Of a stretch of DNA of 7,334 nucleotides, positions 1 through 6,374 are shown piece by piece. Origin of the DNA: Dysgonamonadaceae bacterium. Lineage in GTDB: Bacteria; Bacteroidota; Bacteroidia; Bacteroidales; Azobacteroidaceae. The DNA is taken from positions 1 to 7,334 of the forward strand of contig JAISNS010000225.1 in NCBI GenBank assembly GCA_031276105.1, in the 5' to 3' direction. The notes beneath the pieces were generated by a model, which searched no databases, was not told where the DNA came from, and saw only the letters and a program-made list of their open reading frames with translations. Numbering within the stretch: position 1 is the stretch's first letter; every line of letters begins with the position of its first letter. The position numbers were made by a program, and so were the translations under genes.

Positions 1-1
1 G

Positions 2-133
2 GATGCAAAACGCTATTTCAGTAAAAACGGCTGCCCCGCACAAGGCATAGCAAGCGACTATTTGAACGGGGCGGCAATCCGTCAGGAATATTTGGAAACA
101 GCTATTGAGTGGATTTCAATATGCTACCTTTGA
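2..133 (+). CDS. 3' end of an unrecognised upstream gene (partial)
   Basis: One frame is open from the window edge to a TGA at 131-133 and gives about 43 C-terminal residues, beginning DAKRYFSKNGCPAQGIASDY and ending in a hydrophobic WISICYL tail. The composition looks like real protein, with mixed charged and aromatic residues, and the frame lies on the same strand as the next gene. The product is not recognised and no motif is diagnostic. The stop codon overlaps the TAnnTTTG-like box proposed for the following gene, a compact arrangement typical of gene ends. The open stretch is short, so chance openness is possible; only the sequence left of the window can settle it. Confidence 0.4.
   Translation, partial: DAKRYFSKNGCPAQGIASDYLNGAAIRQEYLETAIEWISICYL
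105..132 (+). promoter_or_regulatory. Candidate Bacteroidota-type promoter for osmC-GH3
   Basis: TACCTTTG at 125-132 matches the Bacteroidota -7 consensus TAnnTTTG exactly. A TTG at 105-107 could serve as the -33 element, but the 17-bp spacer is a little shorter than the usual 19-21 bp. Transcription would begin around 138-140, leaving a leader of about 25 nt before the ATG at 165. This supports the ATG at 165 over an earlier in-frame start at the TTG at 105, which would lie upstream of the promoter. I see no second TAnnTTTG before the GH3 gene, so this promoter may serve both genes. Confidence 0.5.
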
Positions 134-164
134 AATTTATTTCATCACAAAATATTTTTTAAGT

Positions 165-572
165 ATGGAAACAATAAAGACAACTTATCTGGGCAACCTT
201 CGCACGGAAGCCATTCATCTTCAATCCGGTTCAAAAATTATTACCGATGGACCTACCGACAATCACGGAAAAGGAGAAGCCTTTTCCCCCACCGATTTAT
301 TTGCTGCATCGTACGCCAGTTGCGCATTGACTATCATTGGTATAGCGGCGCAAACGCACGGTTTCGACATCAACGGAACCGTAGTGAAAACAACTAAGGT
401 AATGGCTGAGAAACCTCGCCGTATCGCGGAATTAATTCTGGAATTTACTTTTCCACACGCTTACAGCGAAAAAGAATGTAAACTCATCGAAGGCGCAATC
501 AAGAACTGTCCGGTTGCCAACACTCTGCCGCCGGAACTGAAAATCTCCCGCACATTGAAATTCAAAGAGTAA
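165..572 (+). CDS. OsmC/Ohr-family thiol peroxidase-like protein
   Basis: A 135-residue cytosolic protein of the OsmC family. These enzymes reduce organic or fatty-acid hydroperoxides with a reactive cysteine pair. Both cysteines are visible: C53 in ASYASCALTI on the central helix and C115 in KNCPVANTL. R13 near the N-terminus is in the right place to be the residue that activates the first cysteine. The stretch GKGEAFSPTDLF (residues 35-46) is typical of the family. An in-frame TTG at 105 would add 20 residues, but these overlap the preceding gene and include the proposed promoter, so the ATG at 165 is preferred; the length from there is normal. The GH3 gene follows after 14 bp and is probably co-transcribed, although no functional link is obvious. 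The exact subgroup (OsmC, Ohr or YhfA-like) and the substrate are not certain. Confidence 0.9.
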   Translation: METIKTTYLGNLRTEAIHLQSGSKIITDGPTDNHGKGEAFSPTDLFAASYASCALTIIGIAAQTHGFDINGTVVKTTKVMAEKPRRIAELILEFTFPHAYSEKECKLIEGAIKNCPVANTLPPELKISRTLKFKE

Positions 573-586
573 AATAATTTTATACC

Positions 587-2761
587 ATGAAAAAACGTCT
601 TTTAGTAATAATGGCAGCTATTGCCTGCATTCACACCTGTGGATTCGGACAAAACAAGTATGAATTTGCGTTCCAAAATCCGGATTTAACATTCGAAGAA
701 CGGGCAGCCGACATTGTCGCACGTCTTACTTTGGAAGAAAAAGTAGCCCAAATGCTGAATAAAACTCCAGCCATCAAACATTTAGGTATTCCTCCTTACG
801 ACTGGTGGAACGAATGTTTGCATGGCGTGGGAAGAACCGAATACAAGGTAACGGTTTTTCCGCAAGCCATTGCAATGGCAGCCGGTTGGGATAAAACGGC
901 GATGCATCAAATGGCTGCTTATACGGCTACGGAAGGCCGGGCTATTTACAATACGGCCTCCGCCAAAGAGGATTACCGGATTTATCGCGGTTTGACTTAC
1001 TGGACGCCGAATATTAATATTTTCCGTGACCCGCGTTGGGGTAGAGGACAGGAAACCTATGGGGAAGATCCTTTCCTGACGGCAACATTGGCCTCGAACT
1101 TTGTGCAGGGTTTGCAAGGCAACGACCCGCACTATCTGAAAGCGGCCGCATGTGCCAAGCATTTCGCCGTTCACAGCGGCCCGGAGCACAATCGCCACAG
1201 TTTTAACGCTCGCGTGAGCAATTACGATTTATGGGATACTTATTTGCCCGCTTTTAAGACTTTAGCCGATGTGGGAGTCGCCGGATTCATGTGCGCTTAC
1301 AATGCCTTTGAAGGACAACCCTGTTGCGGCAGCGACAAACTGATGATCGATATTTTGCGAAAAGAATGGGGATTTACCGGTTATGTAACTTCCGATTGCG
1401 GGGCGATTGATGATTTTTATAATCACCATAAAACGCATCCGGGCGCTCCGCTTGCAGCCGCCGACGCCGTCTATCATGGAACGGACGTCGATTGTGGAAC
1501 TTCGGCCTACCGGGGACTGATAGAAGCCGTGAAAGAAGGATTAATCACCGAAGAACAAATCGACGTTTCGCTAAAACGCCTGTTTACCATTCGTTTACGT
1601 TTGGGCTTATTCGATCCGAAACCCTTAGTGCCGTTTTCCACTATTGATTCGACGGCGCTGGAACGTGCCGCCCATAAGGAACATGCGCTGAAAATGTCGC
1701 AACAATCCATCGTCTTGCTGAAAAACGACGGCAATTTGCTCCCAATCAAAAAGGAAAATTTGAAGAAAATAGCGATTGTCGGCCCGAATGTCGACAACGC
1801 GGAAACGCAATTGGGCAACTACAACGGTTTCCCTTCCAGAATTATTACTTTATTGGATGGCATCCGCGACGAAGTGGGCGGCAAAGTAAGCATTTATTGC
1901 GACACAGTCATTGGTTATTACGGAAAAACGCCGGCTTCTTTTGCCGCCGCCTTGAATAACGTAAAAGACGCCGATTTGATTATTTATGCCGGAGGAATCA
2001 GTCCCCGGATCGAAGGCGAAGAAATGCCGGTGGAGACCGATGGTTTTTACCGGGGCGACCGCACTTCCATTGCTTTACCGAAAATACAGACTGATTTTCT
2101 GAAAGCGCTGAAAACTACCGGAAAACCGGTTGTAATGGTTTTGATGACGGGAAGCGCAATTGCGCTTGAATGGGAATCTCAGCACATTCCGGTTATCCTG
2201 AATGCTTGGTACGGCGGTGAATTTGCCGGAAAAGCGATTGCCGATGTTATTTTCGGACATTACAATCCGTCCGGCCATTTGCCGGTCACTTTTTATGCCA
2301 ACGACCGTGATTTGCCCGACTTTGAAGACTATGACATGTCGAATCGCACCTATCGCTATTTTAAGGGAAAAGCGCTGTATCCTTTTGGTTACGGACTGAG
2401 TTTCACCCGTTTTGAATACGCATGGGCATCGAAGCCCGAACAATCTTACACGGCAGGCGAAACTGTCCGTCTGGCTTTTAAAGTCAAAAATTCGGGGAAA
2501 CGAAAAGGCGATGCCGTTGCACAGGTATATGTAAAATATCCGGACGGAAAAAACTATCCGCTGAAAGAATTGCGTCATTTTGAAAGGGTATCCGTCAATG
2601 CCGGCGAAACGACCAAGGTACAGGTTTCCATTCCGGTGTCAGACTTCCAAAAATGGAACGATGAGGCTCTTGGGATGAAACTTCCGACAGGTATTTACCG
2701 TATTTTTGTTGGGAATCATTCGGACGACGAAGCAATTACCGCACAGTTCGAAGTACAATAA
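587..2761 (+). CDS. Secreted GH3 glycosidase, probable beta-xylosidase/beta-glucosidase
   Basis: A 724-residue glycoside hydrolase family 3 enzyme. It would remove terminal beta-linked sugars from oligosaccharides with retention of configuration. A signal peptide (residues 1 to about 21: MKKR, hydrophobic core, then GFG before Q22) sends it to the periplasm; there is no convincing lipobox. The TIM-barrel domain (about 35-345) carries YDWWNECLHG (70-80), substrate-contacting K191-H192 in CAKHFAVHSGPE, and SDCGAIDD (269-276) with D270 as the likely nucleophile. The alpha/beta sandwich (about 365-610) has EGEEMP at 476-481, whose glutamates are candidates for the acid/base, and PFGYGLSF (599-606). 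A fibronectin-III-like domain (about 625-724) ends the protein. NECLHG and CAKHFAVHSGPE resemble xylan beta-xylosidases more than cellobiases, but GH3 specificity is hard to infer: glucosidase or arabinofuranosidase activity is possible. The length is normal and no active-site segment is missing. Confidence 0.93.
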   Translation: MKKRLLVIMAAIACIHTCGFGQNKYEFAFQNPDLTFEERAADIVARLTLEEKVAQMLNKTPAIKHLGIPPYDWWNECLHGVGRTEYKVTVFPQAIAMAAGWDKTAMHQMAAYTATEGRAIYNTASAKEDYRIYRGLTYWTPNINIFRDPRWGRGQETYGEDPFLTATLASNFVQGLQGNDPHYLKAAACAKHFAVHSGPEHNRHSFNARVSNYDLWDTYLPAFKTLADVGVAGFMCAYNAFEGQPCCGSDKLMIDILRKEWGFTGYVTSDCGAIDDFYNHHKTHPGAPLAAADAVYHGTDVDCGTSAYRGLIEAVKEGLITEEQIDVSLKRLFTIRLRLGLFDPKPLVPFSTIDSTALERAAHKEHALKMSQQSIVLLKNDGNLLPIKKENLKKIAIVGPNVDNAETQLGNYNGFPSRIITLLDGIRDEVGGKVSIYCDTVIGYYGKTPASFAAALNNVKDADLIIYAGGISPRIEGEEMPVETDGFYRGDRTSIALPKIQTDFLKALKTTGKPVVMVLMTGSAIALEWESQHIPVILNAWYGGEFAGKAIADVIFGHYNPSGHLPVTFYANDRDLPDFEDYDMSNRTYRYFKGKALYPFGYGLSFTRFEYAWASKPEQSYTAGETVRLAFKVKNSGKRKGDAVAQVYVKYPDGKNYPLKELRHFERVSVNAGETTKVQVSIPVSDFQKWNDEALGMKLPTGIYRIFVGNHSDDEAITAQFEVQ

Positions 2762-2782
2762 ACAGAGAAAAAGAGATACACG

Positions 2783-2826
2783 TGCCTGCACCGCGACCGT
2801 GCACGCACGTGCACCGGTGCAGTGCA
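2783..2826. terminator. GC-rich nested hairpin between convergent genes
   Basis: CTGCACCG (2786-2793) pairs with CGGTGCAG (2815-2822). Inside it, GTGCACG (2799-2805) pairs with CGTGCAC (2808-2814) around a CA loop, leaving CGACC (2794-2798) as a bulge. TGC (2783-2785) can add three pairs with GCA (2824-2826) if T2823 bulges out. The structure lies between the stop codons of the convergent GH3 and uxaC genes, where a shared terminator is expected. There is no U-run directly after it on the plus strand. On the minus strand a T-rich tract follows about 10 nt downstream of the hairpin (complement of 2765-2775), so it suits the end of uxaC better. It could also be a dispersed repeat. Confidence 0.5.
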
Positions 2827-2846
2827 GCGTCGATATTGTATAACGA

Positions 2847-4253
2847 CTAAAACCGGAAGAAGTTTTTTGCATTATAATAACTGATTCCTTCGACCATTTG
2901 TCGGAGGAAATTCAATTCTTCTGCCGGCAATAATCCATTTTCAACGTCATTTCCGATTAAATTACACAACGTTCTGCGGAAATATTCGTGGCGCGGATAC
3001 GACAGGAAACTGCGCGAATCGGTAAGCATACCGACAAAACGGCTCAGCAGTCCCAGTACCGACAGCGCGTTCAGTTGCTTTTCCATGCCGTCCTTTTGAT
3101 CAAGGAACCACCAGCCGGAACCGAACTGCATTTTTCCGGCAACGCTTCCATCCTGAAAATTGCCGATCATCGTTGCTACCATTTCGTTATCAGCCGGATT
3201 CAGGTTGTAAATGATGGTTTTGGCTAATTTTTCCTGCCGGTCGAGCCGGTCAAAAAATTTAGCCATTGCTTTAGCCGTGAGGAAAACGCCGATAGAATCG
3301 AATCCCGTATCCGGCCCCAATTTATTGAATAATCGTGTATTATTATTCCGAATAGCGCCATAATGAAATTGCTGTGTCCATCCTTTTTCCCAATCCATTT
3401 CGGCAAAAAGAACGAGCATGGCCGATTTGTATTGGATAATTTCGGGATAAGTCAATGCTTTTCCTCCATATACCTTATTAAACAAGGCTTTAATTTCGGC
3501 TTCCGTATAATCGGCGGCGTAAAACTCTTCGATTCCATGGTCGGAAAGCTTACAACCCCATTCGGCAAAGAAATCCTGCCGTTTGCGAAGCGCCAAAACC
3601 ATATCGTCGAATGAAGAAACCGTTACTCCCGAAACACGGGACAATTCCTCGATATAGGCGCGAAAAGCGGACGGATTTTCTACGGCCATCGCTTTATCCG
3701 GACGCCAAGTCGGTAAAACGCTGATTTCAAAACCATCATTTTTTATCTTTATATGATGTTCGAGCGAATCAACCGGGTCGTCGGTCGTACAAACCACTTC
3801 GACTTTGTATTTTCGCATCAGGTTGCGTGCCGAATATTCAGGCGTTTGCAATTTGGCCGTACATTCGTCGTAAATTTCCCGGGCAGTTTTGGGCGAAAGC
3901 AATTTTTCAATACCAAAACCGGTTTTCAGTTCTAAGTGCGTCCAGTGATAGAGCGGATTACGCATGGTGTAGGGGACGGTTTCCGCCCATTTTTCAAATT
4001 TTTCCCAGTCGGAAGTATCATTTCCCGTGCAATACCGCTCGTCGATACCGTTGGTACGCATTGCCCGCCATTTGTAATGATCGCCTCCCAACCAAATTTC
4101 CGTTAACGATTTGAATTGATAATCACCGGCAATCAAGGACGGATTCAAATGGCAATGATAATCAATAATCGGTTGTTTCTCTGCATGTTCGTGATACAAT
4201 TCTTTTGCAGTTTCCGTTTGTAATAAAAAGTCTTTGTCTATGAATTTTTTCAT
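2847..4253 (-). CDS. uxaC: Uronate isomerase (glucuronate/galacturonate isomerase)
   Basis: A 468-residue cytosolic isomerase (EC 5.3.1.12) that converts D-glucuronate to D-fructuronate and D-galacturonate to D-tagaturonate, the entry step for saturated uronic acids. The fold is a TIM barrel related to the amidohydrolase superfamily. Visible hallmarks are IIDYHCHLNP with H33 and H35 at the first strand, followed by TEIWLGGDHYKWRAMRTNGI, then CTTDDPVDSLEHH with D158-D159, and near the end SGWWFLDQKDGMEKQLNALS and the stretch LTDSRSFLSYPRHEYFRRTL, all typical of UxaC. The length matches the family norm. It ends with TAG and converges on the GH3 gene. It is transcribed divergently from the LacI-type regulator across a 148-bp region and is a likely target of that regulator. 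The next enzymes (UxaB/UxuB, UxaA/UxuA) are not in the window. Confidence 0.97.
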   Translation of the reverse strand: MKKFIDKDFLLQTETAKELYHEHAEKQPIIDYHCHLNPSLIAGDYQFKSLTEIWLGGDHYKWRAMRTNGIDERYCTGNDTSDWEKFEKWAETVPYTMRNPLYHWTHLELKTGFGIEKLLSPKTAREIYDECTAKLQTPEYSARNLMRKYKVEVVCTTDDPVDSLEHHIKIKNDGFEISVLPTWRPDKAMAVENPSAFRAYIEELSRVSGVTVSSFDDMVLALRKRQDFFAEWGCKLSDHGIEEFYAADYTEAEIKALFNKVYGGKALTYPEIIQYKSAMLVLFAEMDWEKGWTQQFHYGAIRNNNTRLFNKLGPDTGFDSIGVFLTAKAMAKFFDRLDRQEKLAKTIIYNLNPADNEMVATMIGNFQDGSVAGKMQFGSGWWFLDQKDGMEKQLNALSVLGLLSRFVGMLTDSRSFLSYPRHEYFRRTLCNLIGNDVENGLLPAEELNFLRQMVEGISYYNAKNFFRF

Positions 4254-4288
4254 GATAACATAATTTTTATAATTAGAAAATATATACC

Positions 4289-4300
4289 GTGTTCGTACAC
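4289..4300. promoter_or_regulatory. Candidate LacI-type operator at the uxaC start site
   Basis: GTGTTCGTACAC is an imperfect palindrome of the form GTGTnCGnACAC with a central CG step, as expected for sites of LacI-family dimers, whose hinge helices insert at a central CG. It abuts the proposed uxaC TACTTTTG box and covers the predicted uxaC transcription start (about 4293-4295), so a bound protein would block uxaC. The assignment to the adjacent regulator is inferred from position and symmetry only. Confidence 0.4.
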
Positions 4301-4307
4301 AAAAGTA
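4300..4307 (-). promoter_or_regulatory. Candidate uxaC promoter (-7 box TACTTTTG)
   Basis: Read on the minus strand, 4307-4300 is TACTTTTG, an exact match to the Bacteroidota -7 consensus TAnnTTTG. Transcription would begin near 4293-4295 and give a uxaC leader of about 40 nt. No clear TTG -33 element is seen about 20 bp upstream; that stretch is A/T-rich. Confidence 0.55.
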
Positions 4308-4339
4308 GAAAAAAATTTTATAACTTATGAAATATATAT

Positions 4340-4347
4340 TACTTTTG
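4340..4347 (+). promoter_or_regulatory. Candidate promoter of the regulator-kduI-kduD operon (-7 box)
   Basis: TACTTTTG at 4340-4347 matches TAnnTTTG and is identical to the uxaC box on the opposite strand. Transcription would begin near 4353-4355, about 48 nt before the regulator ATG at 4402. The upstream A/T-rich stretch includes the palindrome AATATATATT (4331-4340) but no clear TTG -33 element. No other TAnnTTTG box was seen in the gaps before kduI or kduD, so the three genes probably share this promoter. Confidence 0.55.
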
Positions 4348-4359
4348 CATAACTTTTAC

Positions 4360-4374
4360 TTGTGGTACATACAC
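4360..4374 (+). promoter_or_regulatory. Possible second regulator-binding site
   Basis: TTGTGGTACATACAC resembles the inverted copy of the uxaC-side site, which reads TTGTGTACGAACAC on the minus strand. The two align with one inserted base and two mismatches. It lies just downstream of the predicted start for the regulator operon, where a repressor would act. Because the insertion changes the half-site spacing, binding by the same dimer is doubtful. Confidence 0.25.
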
Positions 4375-4401
4375 TAAATCAGTAAATTTTCAGTATTCGG
4401 A

Positions 4402-5478
4402 ATGGAAAATCAGCAGCGAAACAGAATACGAATTAAAGACATTGCTTTATTGGCCGGCGTTTCGGAAGGAACGGTGGACAGGGTGATTCATAAACGGGGC
4501 GATGTATCCATTCAAAGCATGGAAGCCGTCAATAAGGCATTGAAAGAATTGAATTATTCGCCGAATTTGTTTGCCCGTTCATTAGCATCCAAAAAGCAAT
4601 ACCGTTTTGCCTGCATCATTCCCACATATAAAGCCGGCGATTATTGGGACGGCGTAGCGAACAGTTTCGACTGTGCAGCCATAAATTTTGAAAACTACAA
4701 TGTGTTTATCGACAAAAAATATTTCGATCAGTTGGATGCCTCATCGTTTACGGAAGTAGCGGAAACAATCTTGTCGCAACTGCCGGATGGAGTCATTTTA
4801 TCGCCGATTTTTCGCGCCGAAACATTGGATTTCATCTCAAAATTGTCGGAACATCATATTCCATTTTCGTTTTTCGATTCGATGATCGAAAATACGACTT
4901 TCCTGACTTATTACGGACAAAACTCTTTCCAAAGCGGATATGTGGCGGCAAAATTATTGCTTGAAAACTGTCCGGAACAAGCTGAAATCCTGATTATCCG
5001 TACACAACGAAAAAAAGACGGTTTTTCCAATCAAACCGTCAAACGCTACAAAGGATTTATCAATTATATCGAAAACTGTTGCTTAAAAGAAAATTTAAAA
5101 CTGATCGATGTTTGGCTGTCCGACAATGACGAAACCAATTTACAGTTGCTGGAAGAAATCTTTTTCAAACATAAATCAATTAAATCGGCTATCGCCTTCA
5201 ATTCGAAGGTATATCGTTTGGCCGTCTGTTTAGAGGCCATGAAGCAAACGGAAATTCGTGTTTTAGGTTATGATTTATTGGAAAAAAACGTCAATTACCT
5301 GAAACAGGGATTAATCTCTTACCTGATAGCGCAACGTCCCGAAAAACAGGTCTATTGCTCCGTCCGCGACATGTGCCGGGAGTTGATTTTCAAACAAACG
5401 GTTACAAAAATCAATTACGTACCCATTGATATATTGATGAAAGAAAATATTGATTATTATACAGAATTTGAAGAATAA
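4402..5478 (+). CDS. LacI-family transcriptional regulator of uronate genes
   Basis: A 358-residue DNA-binding regulator. The N-terminal helix-turn-helix (about residues 9-33) reads RIKDIALLAGVSEGTVDRVI, and the hinge-helix region has NLFARSLASKK (55-65), where L61 is the expected minor-groove leucine. The rest (about 68-345) is a periplasmic-binding-protein-like sugar sensor, with FACIIPTYKAGDYWDGV opening the first lobe. In classical LacI/PurR proteins the recognition helix reads TVSRVLN; here it is TVDRVIH, a variant I associate with Bacteroidota members of the family. The gene is divergent from uxaC and lies 14 bp upstream of kduI, so it most likely senses a uronate or KDG-pathway intermediate and controls both transcripts. 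Whether it represses or activates, and its ligand, cannot be read from the sequence. It resembles a KdgR-type regulator functionally, but that name is not proven. Confidence 0.93.
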   Translation: MENQQRNRIRIKDIALLAGVSEGTVDRVIHKRGDVSIQSMEAVNKALKELNYSPNLFARSLASKKQYRFACIIPTYKAGDYWDGVANSFDCAAINFENYNVFIDKKYFDQLDASSFTEVAETILSQLPDGVILSPIFRAETLDFISKLSEHHIPFSFFDSMIENTTFLTYYGQNSFQSGYVAAKLLLENCPEQAEILIIRTQRKKDGFSNQTVKRYKGFINYIENCCLKENLKLIDVWLSDNDETNLQLLEEIFFKHKSIKSAIAFNSKVYRLAVCLEAMKQTEIRVLGYDLLEKNVNYLKQGLISYLIAQRPEKQVYCSVRDMCRELIFKQTVTKINYVPIDILMKENIDYYTEFEE

Positions 5479-5492
5479 AATAATATAAATGT

Positions 5493-6335
5493 ATGAAAAC
5501 AAATTATGAATTGCGTTATGCCGCCCATCCGGCGGATGTAAAAAGGTACGATACGTACCAATTGAGAAAAGAACATCTGATCGAAACGTTATTTACTGCG
5601 AATGAAGTAAATATGGTTTACACGCTGTACGACCGCTTAATTGTGGGCGGAGCAATGCCTGTCGGGGAAAAATTGAAATTGGAAGCTATTGATCCGTTGA
5701 AATCGTTGTTTTTCCTTTCGAGGCGTGAATTAGGAACATTCAACGTCGGCGGGCCGGGTATAGTTACGGTCGATGGAACGGTTTTCGAATTGGATTATAA
5801 AGAAGCCCTGTATTTGGGAGCCGGCGACAGGGAAGTTACTTTCGAAAGTAAATCAGCGGACAATCCGGCCAAATTTTATTTCAATTCGGCTACGGCACAC
5901 CGCAATTATCCGGATAAAAAAGTCAACAAAGCAGCCGCTATAACGGTTGAAATGGGATCGATGGAAGGAGCCAATCACAGAAATATCAACAAAATGTTGG
6001 TTTCGCAAGTCTTACCGACCTGTCAATTACAGATGGGAATGACCGAATTGTTTCCCGGAAGTGTTTGGAACACCATGCCCGCCCATATACACAGCCGGCG
6101 GATGGAAGCCTATTTTTATTTTGAAGTACCCGACGGACAGGCCGTTTGTCATTTCATGGGCGAACCTTCCGAAACCCGTCATATATGGATGAAAGGCAAT
6201 CAGGCGGTTATTTCCCCGGAGTGGTCGATTCATTCGGCAGCCGCAACCGCCAATTATACGTTTATTTGGGGAATGGCCGGCGAAAACTTGGATTATGGCG
6301 ATCAGGATTTCTTTAAAGAAACCGAATTGAGATAA
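5493..6335 (+). CDS. kduI: 5-dehydro-4-deoxy-D-glucuronate isomerase
   Basis: A 280-residue cytosolic cupin-fold enzyme (EC 5.3.1.17). It isomerises 5-keto-4-deoxyuronate (DKI), formed from the unsaturated uronate left by polysaccharide lyases, to 2,5-diketo-3-deoxygluconate (DKII). The metal site is visible: H198 and H200 in MPAHIHSRRMEAYFYFEVP, E205 in the same strand, and H247 in SIHSAAATANYTFIWGM. The spacing equals that recalled for the zinc ligands of E. coli KduI (H196, H198, E203, H245), shifted by two. The length is within two residues of that protein. It starts 14 bp after the regulator, and kduD, encoding the next enzyme in the pathway, follows 39 bp downstream. The ATG is preceded by an A/T-rich leader with no clear Shine-Dalgarno sequence, as usual in this phylum. 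Confidence 0.97.
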   Translation: MKTNYELRYAAHPADVKRYDTYQLRKEHLIETLFTANEVNMVYTLYDRLIVGGAMPVGEKLKLEAIDPLKSLFFLSRRELGTFNVGGPGIVTVDGTVFELDYKEALYLGAGDREVTFESKSADNPAKFYFNSATAHRNYPDKKVNKAAAITVEMGSMEGANHRNINKMLVSQVLPTCQLQMGMTELFPGSVWNTMPAHIHSRRMEAYFYFEVPDGQAVCHFMGEPSETRHIWMKGNQAVISPEWSIHSAAATANYTFIWGMAGENLDYGDQDFFKETELR

Positions 6336-6374
6336 AGTACAAATCATTATTCACAAAAAAAATAATTAACAAAG

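Noticed and set aside
105..164. Extended OsmC start at the TTG at 105.
   Set aside because: It would overlap the upstream frame and the proposed promoter, and the added 20 residues are not family-like; the ATG at 165 gives the standard OsmC length.
2075..2578. Open frame of 167 codons on the minus strand inside the GH3 gene.
   Set aside because: It is fully contained in a clear GH3 coding region and its translation has no recognisable motif.
2701..2708. TATTTTTG matching the TAnnTTTG promoter box near the end of the GH3 gene, possibly driving a small RNA that includes the GC-rich hairpin.
   Set aside because: It lies inside coding sequence (Y-R-I-F-V), the nearest TTG upstream is about 28 bp away, and such 6-base matches are common by chance in this AT-rich DNA.
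6346..6366. ATTATT and AATAAT arms in the kduI-kduD gap as a terminator.
   Set aside because: Only six A/T pairs with a 9-nt loop and no following T-run; the genes act in sequence in one pathway and are most simply read as one operon.
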